Origin: Ciona intestinalis
Lineage: Eukaryota > Chordata > Ascidiacea > Phlebobranchia > Cionidae
DNA length: 64,000 bases
Reading direction: 5' to 3'
Assembly (NCBI RefSeq): GCF_000224145.3
Contig: NC_020171.2
Span: 2,070,619 to 2,134,618 of the forward strand
The notes under the pieces are model-generated. The model did no database searches, was not told where the DNA came from, and worked only from the letters and a program-made list of their open reading frames with translations. Numbering within the stretch: the first letter of the stretch is position 1; each line of letters starts with the position of its first letter. This document shows, piece by piece, positions 53,210-63,908 of the stretch. The translations under genes and the position numbers were made by a program.

Positions 53210-54561
53210 TATAAATTCAACGAATATGTTTCTTTATGCACCTCACCCATCAATCAGCTATAAATGTACATGTGTTAGCAAAACAAACAGTTACAGCGCT
53301 AATAAAACAAGGAAATTCAGTGGGATTGTACTCTAGATGGGCGAGGTGCTTGTCAAAGACTTGGGACTTAGGAAAGATTTAGTTCATTACTACACATCAC
53401 ACATTTTAAGATATTAAAACTTATAAATGAATATATGTGTCGCGTACGAAGTAAATGAATAAAATAACTTATTTATCCTGGCATGGCGAGGCAACAACAG
53501 TCGTAATAAAACATTCTGTTTCATACACTTAAAGTTGACGTGCATATTCATTCAAGCTTTGCTCTCTTGTATTGTAACTTAAAACTACGGCATTGTGAAC
53601 CCTGATACTATCGTATCGCCCTAGCTTGGCGTTGCTAAGTAATGTAGTACACTGTGTGTATGATGTAATAGACCGTACTATGTCTTATAGTATCTTTTAA
53701 ATGTACATGAACTTTTAATCATATATAGTCATATAGAGATATAAATATACCATATATGTTGCAGCTATGGGTAAAATGCCCATCTTCGAATGTAACTGTA
53801 TAAAAAAAGCTTGTTTTTTTGCAGTTGCTATGGGTATAGGTTATATAGCTTCCTGCAATTGGAATAGGCTATATGTATAACAGGTTACAATATAGTGTTA
53901 ATTTATATCATTGGTAAGTTATGGCAATTAATGTGCGTATTATAAACATAATGTGTCGTTGAATTGGAAGTATACGGATATCCATATTGCTGGTATTTTA
54001 GTAAATATAGTATAAGTAAAAGTAATATAGTTCTTGTTTTCGTTCTCTTTTATTGTCCCATTTGTTAGTAAATATAGAATATCTAAGGAAATACGTATCC
54101 GTATCCTATATATTGGGCAATTTTGATATCATGTGCTAACGGTATCCATCTTACCATACAGTACTATACGAGATCCAGCTATTTGGTACCGTATGATATG
54201 AAAATAGTTACCGTATGATTACGTATTAAACAAATGTATAACCGTACCCTATATTAAACAGTAACGTTATATGCTAACAGCCTTACCCCACAGTACTATA
54301 TATAAGCTCTGGCTACTAGTAAACGTATGATACGGTTATCGTATGATTTTGCATTACATTGAAACGGTTAGACTACTTCCGCGTTTTAATGCATACCGCG
54401 CTTAATAACAACAGAATAGGATATAACGTTACACTACGTTTTGTTAGAACGCTTATATGATATAACAATAACAAAGTGAGCGTCTGCTTTGATATATAGA
54501 AATTTATTAGTGTATGAATTATTTAGTAAGGTGTATGTCAGTTGTTTGAGATTTTGAGTAT

Positions 54562-54739
54562 ATAGTACTGTGGGGTAAGATAGGTGTTCCCTAATCGTGT
54601 TTTAACAATTAACAACGCTCGTTTAAGAGGTCGCGAGGATATAATTATTTAATTCTGTAAAAAAATGTTTAGTTTAAACTTTCAATTGGGACGATAAAAT
54701 TGAATAAAAAATGGGCCGTCTTACCCCAACCTACTATAT
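54562..54739 (-). mobile_element. MITE type B, reverse
   Basis: AGTACTGTGGGGTAAGATAG to CTTACCCCAACCTACTATA; the interior is shortened near the left end. Confidence 0.65.
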
Positions 54740-55010
54740 TAGTATTCCGCGAAAGTACTTTAAAGGTTATTAAGTCAACGCTTGTACTTGTGTATATAGT
54801 AACCGCATAACAAACTGAACGTAACTTTAATAAGTTATACTGTATATGAACGTTGGACTTATATAGGAAACTGGATACCATTTAGGCGATATATATATAT
54901 ATATCTAATACAATTGGTTGGACTTGAATTTTGTATGATACATGCTCGTGGCACCAGACCATTATAATATATGAACGTTGTGCTTATTGGATATTAAGCG
55001 AAAGCTACTC

Positions 55011-56168
55011 ATGGAGGGAAACGCGAGCTGCAAACCGAATTACGAATGGTGTTCGACAGAGCAAGTCAAATCAGTTCTTGGTTCGCTTACTTTTAAAAGC
55101 AAAGATAATGCTTGCTTGGAAAATACGCCGGAGTTGGCTATGTCGTCGATTTTAAGAACAGCGAACGGAGATAGGTTCGTACTTTTCGTCAGTAACTTTG
55201 CAGAGAACGAAATCGAGGTATGGGAAATAACGAGGACTACAAAACTGATCGCGAAATTCGCTGGGAGAATTTTGGTGCCCGGTTCTAGTGCTTGGTCGAA
55301 AATGTCGTGCGACTGCGCGGCTCGTGATGTCTTCAATTTACCCGGTGACGTCACGTACTTTTTTCTTTTCGTGACGTGTCCTGACCTTGGTAGCGTACGT
55401 TATATTAGACTTGAATGCGACTTGTCTTGGTTAAAAAAATTCTCAAGTATTTCTATGACCAACGAGTTCAAACACCCTGGACTACATACTCCATCGTCTG
55501 TGACGTCATACAGAGGCTGTGACGTCACAGTCGCCATTATCTGCGGATCTTCGGGAATAATTTTCTACTTCAAGTTTTTTAAAAGCGGTGAAGAGAGTAA
55601 TTCTGTCACGGAATTAAAAAAGTTTGCCAGGAAACGTCACCCTACCTTATGCGCGATGGCGATCGATGATCGCGGGTACACCTACGTCACCAGCGCTCAA
55701 AGTGATGACGTCACTGAAATAAATCCGACGCAGCTTGACGAAAAAGTAAGTGTGAATCATTTCGTTCTTATATATTAAATTTTATAAATACCTGTGTTTT
55801 TAAAACTTAAATGTTTAAAATTAACCGAAACTAAATCACATTGAAAATTTGTTTTACATACTTTAATATAACTATATATTGATACAAAATCGTGTACATG
55901 TTTTTTCCTGTACATTTAGGTTTTCAAATTCGCCGAAGGTATTCACGGAATATCAATAAAGCAAACAAAGACCGAAGCCACCTTGTTAGGAACTGTTACA
56001 AAACTAAACCGCTTGGTGGCGCTAAGTGGCCACAAGAATGACGTCATCAGCACGCCTGCGTTTGGTTTAAAAAACCCGCGAAGTATTTTATCGGTTTCGG
56101 ATTTAGTTATTTTAGCAGGGCGAAGTACGGGCACAAATAGCGCAAAGGTTTTGTTTTTTACTTTGTGA
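55011..56168 (+). CDS. Unrecognised protein, possibly beta-propeller (NHL/SGL-like)
   Basis: Two exons, 55011-55745 and 55920-56168, join in phase 0 to 327 aa. I do not recognise the family. Hydrophobic strands alternate with motifs of propeller blades: GDRFVLFVSNFAENEIEVWE (about 52-71), CAMAIDDRGYTYVTSAQSDD, and ISIKQTKTEATLLGTV. The second wording is like an NHL or SMP-30-type blade. No signal peptide or membrane helix is evident. The frame stays open for a few codons upstream of the ATG, so a missed 5' exon is possible. The coding sequence carries five TGACGTCA octamers. A poly(A) signal (AATAAA) stands at 56240, about 70 bp after the stop, which supports the 3' end. Without a database search the propeller call is an inference. 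Confidence 0.7.
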
Positions 56169-56239
56169 ATAATAGCTATTACAGATATTATTTGTTGCTT
56201 TTATTTTAAATGCACTTTACACTATGGAATACAAGTCTG

Positions 56240-56245
56240 AATAAA
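56240..56245 (+). promoter_or_regulatory. Poly(A) signal of the 327-aa gene
   Basis: AATAAA 72 bp past the stop, in non-repetitive sequence. Confidence 0.65.
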
Positions 56246-56497
56246 AGAATTTATGTATTCTATAACGGCATGTGTTAGTTTTAATCATTGGGTTATAGCA
56301 TGGAATATTTTAGTAGCATTCCTCTAAAGTAAGATGAGAACTTTTGCGGAATCTCATTAACTTATAAAAAAGGTTTCAGCATGAGGTATGTACAATTGTA
56401 AAATAGTGATTTTAATTAATATTGTGTGTGTGTGCAAACAAACCCAAAGTGTCAGTGAAAGTTGAGCTTATAGAACGTGGTTCAAACGCCAGACTTA

Positions 56498-56680
56498 CAG
56501 TTAGTATACCACATTTGGGTTGAGTTGTTATACGGCAGTCGTCCCTTACAACTCGTATGTGAACTGGATGTCTGTGTTGGACAAAACCTCACGAACTTTC
56601 GCATCGAGTCGGTTTGATTGTTCATCCGTAAAGTGGGTTTTCCAATCGCCAACGATGCCTAAAGAAGATATATAGTAGGG
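56498..56680 (-). pseudogene. Inverted copy of the last sulfotransferase exon
   Basis: On the minus strand, 56658-56546 reproduces the 113-nt terminal exon found at 61570-61682, including the acceptor TTTAG and the stop. I see one base change in the exon (ACAGAT to ACGGAT). Similarity continues about 50 bp past the stop and upstream through CTTCTTTAGG to the end of a MITE, which also borders the true exon. No other sulfotransferase exon is visible nearby on this strand, so this looks like an isolated inverted duplicate. A neighbouring gene using it as its last exon cannot be wholly excluded. Confidence 0.85.
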
Positions 56681-56865
56681 TGGGGAAAGATGGAAGACCT
56701 TTTCAATTTATTTTCTCGTCCCATTTGTTAGTAAACAAAGAAAATTTAAAGAATCATAAAACCGTATCCTCACGACTCCCGTAGACCGCTGTTAATTGTT
56801 TAAAACACGATCAGGATATTTGGATATTATGTCCTAAAGGTGTCGCATCTCCCCACAACCTACTC
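56671..56865 (+). mobile_element. MITE type A beside the inverted exon copy
   Basis: TATAGTAGGGTGGGGAAAGA to CATCTCCCCACAACCTACT. Its left end abuts the copied exon's acceptor region, as the MITE at 61375 does for the original. Confidence 0.8.
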
Positions 56866-57284
56866 GTACAATACATGAAACTAATTTCCGAGATTAATCA
56901 TTGACTTAAGTGGTTGATGTTACGGTATATCTATATGCCCTATGGCGATAGTGTTAATCTTATGTTCCGCCCTATCACACCAGTCATTTACAGTTTCATT
57001 GCTACAGTATAGGGTTACATATGCGTATCGAGTAGGTGCGTATGTACATATATATAAATGTAAATATAACTCTATATAGGTAACTGTATATATGTACGTA
57101 CATGTACGTATGTATATACCTGTGTATGTATATATGTGTACGGGTGTTTTTATGTATATAACTCTATATACAATAACTGTATATATAGGTAGATTTATGT
57201 AACCGTTTCGATGCGTGCTGAAGCCCGTCTGCATATATCCGTGTAACTATATATACAGCATAATCTAATTTATATTTTTGTGTA

Positions 57285-57416
57285 AAGGTGACTGTACACA
57301 GTATCCGGAATTCGTCCGTTTTGTCTGTTTTGTCCGGATTTCGCTGCCGCATGCGGAACTCTGAAATGGGTTTGCATACGACTTCGCATGCCGGATACTG
57401 TGTGTACAGTCACCTT
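57285..57416. mobile_element. Small inverted-repeat element, about 132 bp
   Basis: The ends AAGGTGACTGTACACAGTAT plus CCGG and CCGGATACTGTGTGTACAGT plus CACCTT are inverted repeats differing by a 2-bp indel. The interior is GC-richer than its surroundings. Its ends are unlike those of the MITE family here. Confidence 0.75.
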
Positions 57417-57527
57417 AACAATTACCGCACAAGTTATCTGATTTATTTACATTAACCTATATATGTTTTTATTATATAGTATAAATAACCTATATATATT
57501 ATAAAACCATGAGTTTTTTTGTTATAT

Positions 57528-57722
57528 ACAGTAGGGTGGGGGAAGACGGGACACCTTTTACCTATATTTTCTCGCCCCGTTTAGTAGTAAACAAAAAACA
57601 TTCCAGAAATTTTAAAACTATATGCCCATGTCTTTCATTGACCGTTAGTAATTGTTTAAAACACGATCAGGATATTTACATATTATGTGCTAAAGGTGTC
57701 CCATCTTCCCCCACCCTACTAC
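57528..57722 (+). mobile_element. MITE type A before the sulfotransferase start
   Basis: ACAGTAGGGTGGGGGAAGAC to CATCTTCCCCCACCCTACTA, complete. It ends 47 bp upstream of the ATG, so it lies in the promoter or 5' UTR. Confidence 0.85.
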
Positions 57723-57768
57723 ATATTATGTTTTCATTACAGTATAGTAAACGTAGCAATTAGAAAAC

Positions 57769-60700
57769 ATGGATTTTTCCTATGTTCGCTCAATTACAAG
57801 TCTATTGCCTAAAAACGTTCGTCCAGATTTCCAGCCGTATTATGATTACATGAAAGACGTGTTTGTGGACAATCCACGCATCCAGCAATATAATGGATAC
57901 AACTTGTACCCGGGGTTCGAACCGAGTACTGCAGATTACGTTTGCAACAAATGGAAACCAAGAAAAAATGACGTCATTATTTGCGCATATCCTAAAACAG
58001 GTAGGCTGTAAGTATAGTAGGTATATGGAAAGATGAAACACCTTTTTATTTTATTTTCCTGCCCTATTTGGTAGTAAACATAGAACATTCAATGAATTAT
58101 AAAACCGTATCCCTACGACTCCCATAAACCGCTGTTAATTGTTTAAAACACGATCAAGCTATTTGGATAATGTGTGCTAAAGGTGTCCCGACTTCCCCCC
58201 TAACTATATTTATTTGTATAATACGAACTTTTAACCCGAAGCCACCAGATGTGCCATTTATCTTAAAGGCAAGTGTTGGTATATGTACGATTATATAGCC
58301 ATAACCAAAACACAATGTACTTACGTAACGACCTCGTATTGATGCCTGCAAGGTTCTACGTCGAATAATAGGCGTTTAATATTTGCGATTTTAACAACAG
58401 ATGTTGCCTATAACAGTATTATTACTAACTTTTTGCTGCAAATGTTTTTTCCTATATTAAACAATCAAGTTAAAAATAAATATTAGCAAATATTCAGGTA
58501 AATTAACCAATAAGTTTAAAAGCGGAAAAAAACAACTATATACTGTACAAAACACACGTTATTGCTTCTGAGTTACTATACAACACATAATTGTGCTCTT
58601 AATAAAAGTCCTAAACACAAGCTATACACTGCATAAGATTCGACTGCTATTGTGATACAGTAGTCTTCAATTCAACGCTTTTGTGCTAACTGAGGAAAAA
58701 AGCGAGAAAACTAAAGGCGCCAAACACTGATTACAACAAGTGGAATTCAGGCATAAAACGTCGTACTGTATACGGTTGAGTGAGCATAGGTGTAAACGGT
58801 AAACAACCCGTACGAAAGGCGTAAAGTGGCACAATAATTGTTTAAAACGGCAGTTTGCTAAATTTTACAAAAATTAATATGTTTTTTTGGGGGTAAGGTG
58901 GATACAATCACATACAATATCCATAGGTTTCATTTTCCACAATTACACACGATTTGTATAATATACTGGGGGGAGGATGGGACGCCTTTAGCACATAATA
59001 TCCAAATATCCTGATTGTGTTTTAAACAATTAACAACGGTCTATAATGGTTGTGAGGATACGGTTTTATAATTCCTTTTGAGTTCTTCGTTTACTGCCAT
59101 GGGACAAGAAAGTGGAACGAAAAGGCGTCCCATCTTTCCCCACCCTACTATACCTTGGAGTCGGCCATGTATTTTGTTTCATGTTTTACTTTAATAAAGG
59201 GACAAATTGGCTCCAAGAGATCACAAGACAAATAATCTATCTCAAAGACCCGGAGTTGCTTCAGAAAACCAAAGCCTTTTCGCATTTTTATTCTTTGCTC
59301 GCATACGGACCGGGTAAGCTGTAATACTCATTAAATTTTAAAATACATTCTAGGGGTCGATGCTGCTACCATTGTGGGTGTATTTGTCTTTGGGTAAGAC
59401 TCTGAACGGTAATGGCTTGAACCCAGTAGTCGCTTGTGTGTTGTTCATATTGTTTGTCATACATAAACACCATAAAATATTTCATGTTAGTTTTAGTGCA
59501 TGTCTTGCTCGTGGACACATACACCTATTATGCTACCAGCGCCGAGCATCGAACCCATCACCTCTTGGTCACAGAATTGCTTCTTAAAGCCACTGTGCCG
59601 TAATATTTCATGCTTTTTCGCTGCAGCATCCAAATATGAAATTACGGATAAACTTGAAATACCGAGACGTATCTTTGGAACGAATCTACCATCTCAGTGC
59701 CTTAATTTAGAAAAGTTTAAACGCATTGGGACAAAGGTTAGTATTCGTTTGGTAGGTTGGGGTAAGATGGTCCATATTTTCATTTTCTTTTATCGTTGTT
59801 TTAATTGTAAAAATATATTTTTTACAGAAATATATAATCATGGCCTCCTATAAAAGAGCGTTGTTATTTGTTTAAAGTACTACAAGAAAACATGGGATAA
59901 CATGTGCTAACGGTATCAATTATACTTCACATTATTAAACCTAGTTTAGGTTTCTAAACATTCAACAGCATACTTGTGTTTGGCTTTATGGATGACAAGT
60001 AATTGTAACATTCTATACAGTTGATCCACGTTATCCGTAACCCCAAGGATCAAGCGGTATCGTGGTATTACTTTGCCCAGCACCACCCCTTCATTGCTGC
60101 CGGGGTACAACCATTTGACCAACATTGTCCCAAAGACGTGGAAAAGTTTATAGACAACTGCATTGAAGGTGATTTAATCATTGTGTGCGTTTAAACTATA
60201 CATTGTACTTTGAAGCGTTATTTATAAACTTTATTATCGTTTGTTAACATACATGCGGTAACTCGTAAGCTGGCACGAGGTGTTAAACCCGTGTTATAAC
60301 GACTGTCGTTTTCCGGCCACGCGAGGATAAAGTAAATTACATTCATTCATTCATTGTTAATTGTAAACAGGTTAACTCTTGCCACAAATCCCGTGGTCAC
60401 CAATGTGTTGTCTATAATGTCAACTAGTAAAAAAATCACCTAAATGTTACAAATGTGGTAACTCGTAAGCGGGCACGAGGTGCATGAAACAGAACACACG
60501 TGGTATAACGACCGTCGTTGCCCCCACCACGCGAGGATACATAATTTACATATACGTGCCAACTCGTAAGCGGGCACGAGGTGTATGAAACAGAACACCC
60601 GTGTTATAAGAACTGTCGTTGCCCCGCCACGCGAGGATAAATAAGTTACATTCATTCATTCATTGCTTTTTATACCCAGGGTCTCAAAGGTTTTTCGGAT

Positions 60701-61682
60701 TGGAAAATGAAGGTTACCTTCACCACGTAAGAGGATGGTACGATCATAAGGGAGATCCCAACATTCTATTTATCTCATTCGAAGATTTAAAACGCGTAAG
60801 TTAAATATTTCGATATTCGGAACGAGTTAGAGAACACTTTGAAATTAAAAAAAAAAAACCTTTAGTGTGAAATGTGTAACTTGGTTTATCTTCGCGTGGC
60901 GGGGAAATGACAGTCGTTGTGACAAGGGTGTTCTGTATCATACACCTCGTGCTTGCCTGCTCACGAGTCGTTACATAACTATATGTATGTTGTTTAAGTG
61001 TTCTTACCGTCTATACCTGTTTTATGACCAATTATAACCATTGAGCAATTTCCTTTTTCAATCTTTCTTTTACAGGACTTGCCGAAAGAAATTCGTAAGA
61101 TTGCGAAATTCATTGACGTCCAAATATCGGACAGTGATGTAAACGATATCGTAGCTAACACTGCGATAAATAAGATGCCACAAACTGAGAAAACGAATAA
61201 TGATATTTCAAAGTCCATGATTCGGAAAGGTGAAGACTGAAGTCCAAACTCAGTAGTAATTTTGCATGTAATGTAATGTAAAAAAATTTGTTTCGAAATA
61301 TAATTCTGAAGTATTACCTATATGTGCTTTTTGTTCAATATTTTACTTGTATCGGAATCTTTGTCTATGCAATAATATAGGAAGTAAGACGGATACCGTT
61401 GGCACATATTACACCATGTTTTCTAATCATGTTGTGAACTATAAATAACGTCTTTTTATAGTCGCGAGGATACCGTTTTATGATTCTTTAAATTTACTAC
61501 CAAATGGAACAAGAGAATAGATTGAAACGGTGTCCCATCTTTCCCCACCCTACTATATGTCTTCTTTAGGCATCGTTGGCGATTGGAAAACCCACTTTAC
61601 AGATGAACAATCAAACCGACTCGATGCGAAAGTTCGTGAGGTTTTGTCCAACACAGACATCCAGTTCACATACGAGTTGTAA
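57769..61682 (+). CDS. Cytosolic sulfotransferase (SULT family)
   Basis: Seven exons, 57769-58000, 59200-59313, 59627-59736, 60021-60168, 60680-60795, 61076-61229 and 61570-61682, give 328 aa, slightly longer than typical SULTs of about 295. The family transfers sulfonate from PAPS to hydroxyl or amine groups in the cytosol. The 5'-phosphosulfate loop is YPKTGTNW (74-81). The 3'-phosphate site has R158 and S166 with the family's spacing of eight (RNPKDQAVSWYYF). The RKGIVGDWK motif is at 290-298. The catalytic His of the usual KTHLP motif is replaced by Asn (GTNLP, N135). The SULT dimer motif KxxxTVxxxE is not apparent just before RKG. The final exon is needed for the RKGxxGDWK motif; its donor at 61230 would otherwise read through to a stop shortly after. 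The family is certain; the substrate and activity are open. Confidence 0.92.
58013..58207 (+). mobile_element. MITE type A just after the sulfotransferase exon 1 donor
   Basis: The left end TATAGTAGGTATATGGAAAG is decayed; the interior is clear. It starts 12 bp inside intron 1. Confidence 0.7.
58208..58962. other. Sulfotransferase intron 1, AT-rich part
   Basis: No exon or repeat is recognised between the two MITEs, apart from a 45-bp type B scrap at 58885-58930. Confidence 0.5.
58963..59152 (-). mobile_element. MITE type A before sulfotransferase exon 2
   Basis: ATACTGGGGGGAGGATGGGA to CATCTTTCCCCACCCTACTA; ends 48 bp before the exon. Confidence 0.8.
59353..59610. mobile_element. Two SINE fragments, opposed
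   Basis: 59353-59440 carries the SINE tail on the plus strand (GTCGATGCTGCTACCATTG). 59520-59600 carries the head on the minus strand (GATGGGTTCGATGCTCGGC). They face each other in sulfotransferase intron 2. Confidence 0.55.
59749..59935 (+). mobile_element. MITE type B in sulfotransferase intron 3
   Basis: GGTAGGTTGGGGTAAGATGG is a clear left end; the right end is decayed after GCTAACGGTATCAAT. Confidence 0.65.
60240..60665 (-). repeat. R repeats, three monomers, with (ATTC)n tails
   Basis: 60240-60358, 60440-60545 and 60545-60665 carry CGTGTTATAACGACTGTCGT or variants. Two have perfect CATTCATTCATTCATT tails. The last ends 15 bp before exon 5. Confidence 0.85.
60865..60985 (+). repeat. 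R repeat monomer, opposite orientation
   Basis: CTTCGCGTGGCGGGGAAATG and ACACCTCGTGCTTGCC, in sulfotransferase intron 5. Confidence 0.7.
61375..61557 (-). mobile_element. MITE before the last sulfotransferase exon
   Basis: The left end is type B (GTAAGACGGATACCGTTGGC) and the right end type A (CATCTTTCCCCACCCTACTA), a hybrid. It ends 12 bp before the exon acceptor. Confidence 0.75.
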
Positions 61683-63147
61683 TGGACAACTGCGGTATAA
61701 CATCTCAACTCAAATGTGGTATCCCTACAGACTTATATACTGCTTCCCCAGGACTCTAATGGCGTGGTTATTTGTTGTTAACCCTATAAGAATGTATATT
61801 AGGGTGGGGTAAGATGGTACAGCCTTTTTATTGTCCCATTTGGTTAACAACCAAAAGGTATTTACAGAATTTAACTAACTGTATCCTCATTTTACTAAAT
61901 TTTAATTAAACTGACTACTTAGAAAGACGTCCGTATTTGTAAGCAAGTAAATCTAACGTATTTATCCACGCTGCTGGAAAAGGTCACCTATGTGTAATAT
62001 CCGGTTTCTAGCTAGCGTAGTACGGTATTTTCAGAATATAGGCCAGTATGCAGCAGTCCCCTTTTATAACGTAACATATGTATAACGTAATTTCAGTTGC
62101 CTCTTCGAAAACGTTAGCGAAGATAAGTTTGTTTAATGAACGAAGAGAAGGGAAATAACAGCAAAACAGCAGTTGTTAAAACATGTTATATGTTTAAAGC
62201 GTGAGAAAGTGGGTCAGTTAAAAGGCGTGGCTGTTGAACCCTTAATCAGTAAAAATAGTTATGTTAAGCTTGGGTTAAAACGTATTTTTGGAATAGAACT
62301 GTACTGATCAAGTCACATTAATCGCTAAACCGAAACCTAACATAGCGATTTATTATAAAACGGGGATGGCCGCGTACCAGTCTGTGTTTTACATTGTTAT
62401 GACAAACGGTACTCGGAAAACGAACGGATAGCAGCCGTAGTGAGATAAAAGAAAGAGATAGAGAAGTTTGCTGAAGCGATGAATTTGCCAATGCAAACAG
62501 CAAAGCTTGAAGCGTAACCTATTTATTATGGCAGAAAACTAGGTTAAAAAGTTACATGGTAATGTATGGCAGTGTAGAAAGGTACAGTATATTGTATTAG
62601 GGTGACTGGGTATAGTTTTACTTGAAGTCAAAGCAACAGTAGTTGTACCAAGCTAATGTTAACGCTGTTGGGTTGCGTTGATCAGTTTATGCTCGCGCCC
62701 ATTTCAACTTAAACGACTCTATAACGCTAGGTCGACAACTCGGTTTATTAACGAACAAACGAGTGGCATTGAGGACAAGCGTGACGACAGCAAGAGAACA
62801 AGAAAGCTCATACTGCCCTCATAACGCAGAAATAAGATGGTTTTATAGCATACAGAACGCGTAGGAATGCAGTTCCACCAGGAACAGATAATAGGCACCA
62901 ATGAATGGCAGGCTGTCATATCATTTCCTTACAATATTGTGAAACGCCGGATGTGTCGCTGAGTCATACAAAAAACATAGTAAACTAGCATAACAGTTGC
63001 GCCATATGTGATAGTTAAGCCAGATTTTAAACCCGACGCGGCCGTTTTGAACCTTCATGAGTTACGTAAAGTTTGGATAAACGTTAATCTTCGCTTAACC
63101 AAAGGAAAAATTAAATAGTATTGATAAGTGTTTGGCCATTTTTTGAT
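61683..63147. other. Gap between sulfotransferase and COMT-like gene
   Basis: It has a truncated type B MITE (61795-61900) and a relative of the 22.86-kb inverted-repeat arm (62101-62190, CCTCTTCGAAAACGTTAGCG). 62250-63147 is unassigned and must contain the COMT-like promoter. Confidence 0.55.
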
Positions 63148-63876
63148 ATGTTTCACCATTCCGTAGCGTTAAGGCCTTTCTCTTGTAACCAGACCATACT
63201 ACTTAACGTTTGCAATATGTTTCACGATGAGGAGTTTCCTCCCCGTATTCTGGATCACGTTATGAAAAACGCGATAAAAGGTGACGTCACAAACGTCATT
63301 GACGTCATAGACAAATATTGTTGGAGCGTGGAAATCGCGATGAATGTTGGTGACGTCAAAGGAGCGATTTTGGATAAGTCGTTTTTGGAAGCGTCGCCGA
63401 AAAATGTTCTGGAAATTGGCTGCTATTGCGGGTATAGCGCTCTTAGAATGAGTAGACTGCTAAAAGAAGACGCAAAGATATTCACCATAGAAGCAAGTTC
63501 ACAATACGCTGATGTTGCGCAGGAAATTATATCCTTTGCAGGCATGGAGAAAAAGGTGCAAATTCTGCGCGGTTTGAGCGACGAAGTTTTGCCAACTATT
63601 GCTGAAAAATGCGGGGTTCGGACTTTTGACTTTGTTTTTATTGACCATGCTAAAGAGCTTTATAAGCGGGATCTTATCATGCTGGAGAATCTTGGGTTAA
63701 TAAGGCAAGGAACGACTATTATGGCTGATAACGTCATATTCCCAGGTTGCCCAGATTACTTGGAGTATGTAAGAAATAGCCCGAAGTTTGAATGCACAAA
63801 CTACCCGTCGAAATTGGAATACTGCGAGAACAGAGAGGACGCGATGGAAAAATCAATTTATCTACCCGGAAATTAA
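63148..63876 (+). CDS. comt: Catechol O-methyltransferase-like protein
   Basis: A single exon codes for 242 aa. COMT uses S-adenosylmethionine and Mg2+ to methylate catechol hydroxyls. The SAM-binding motif is VLEIGCYCGYSA (from residue 86). Metal ligands and catalytic residues of soluble human COMT all appear with a constant offset of 25: D166, K169, D194, N195 and E224 correspond to D141, K144, D169, N170 and E199. The ending FECTNYPSKLEY is typical. The start is taken at the first ATG; a second in-frame ATG at 63214 would give 220 aa, nearer the soluble enzyme. No membrane helix is convincing, so a soluble form is likely. Vertebrate COMT has introns; here the whole domain is unbroken, so an upstream non-coding exon or retroposition is possible. 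Three TGACGTCA octamers lie in its first 70 codons. Confidence 0.88.
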   Translation: MFHHSVALRPFSCNQTILLNVCNMFHDEEFPPRILDHVMKNAIKGDVTNVIDVIDKYCWSVEIAMNVGDVKGAILDKSFLEASPKNVLEIGCYCGYSALRMSRLLKEDAKIFTIEASSQYADVAQEIISFAGMEKKVQILRGLSDEVLPTIAEKCGVRTFDFVFIDHAKELYKRDLIMLENLGLIRQGTTIMADNVIFPGCPDYLEYVRNSPKFECTNYPSKLEYCENREDAMEKSIYLPGN

Positions 63877-63908
63877 AAAGACGAACTTTATCGTATTCAT
63901 ATCATATA

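Larger units (their letters stand above)
52802..55010. other. Intergenic gap right of paralog B
   Basis: It holds the paralog B 3' UTR, a T remnant (53335-53390), an R remnant (53455-53530), three type B MITEs or pieces (54003-54170, 54225-54310, 54562-54739) and a short (TA)n run. No gene is seen. Confidence 0.6.
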
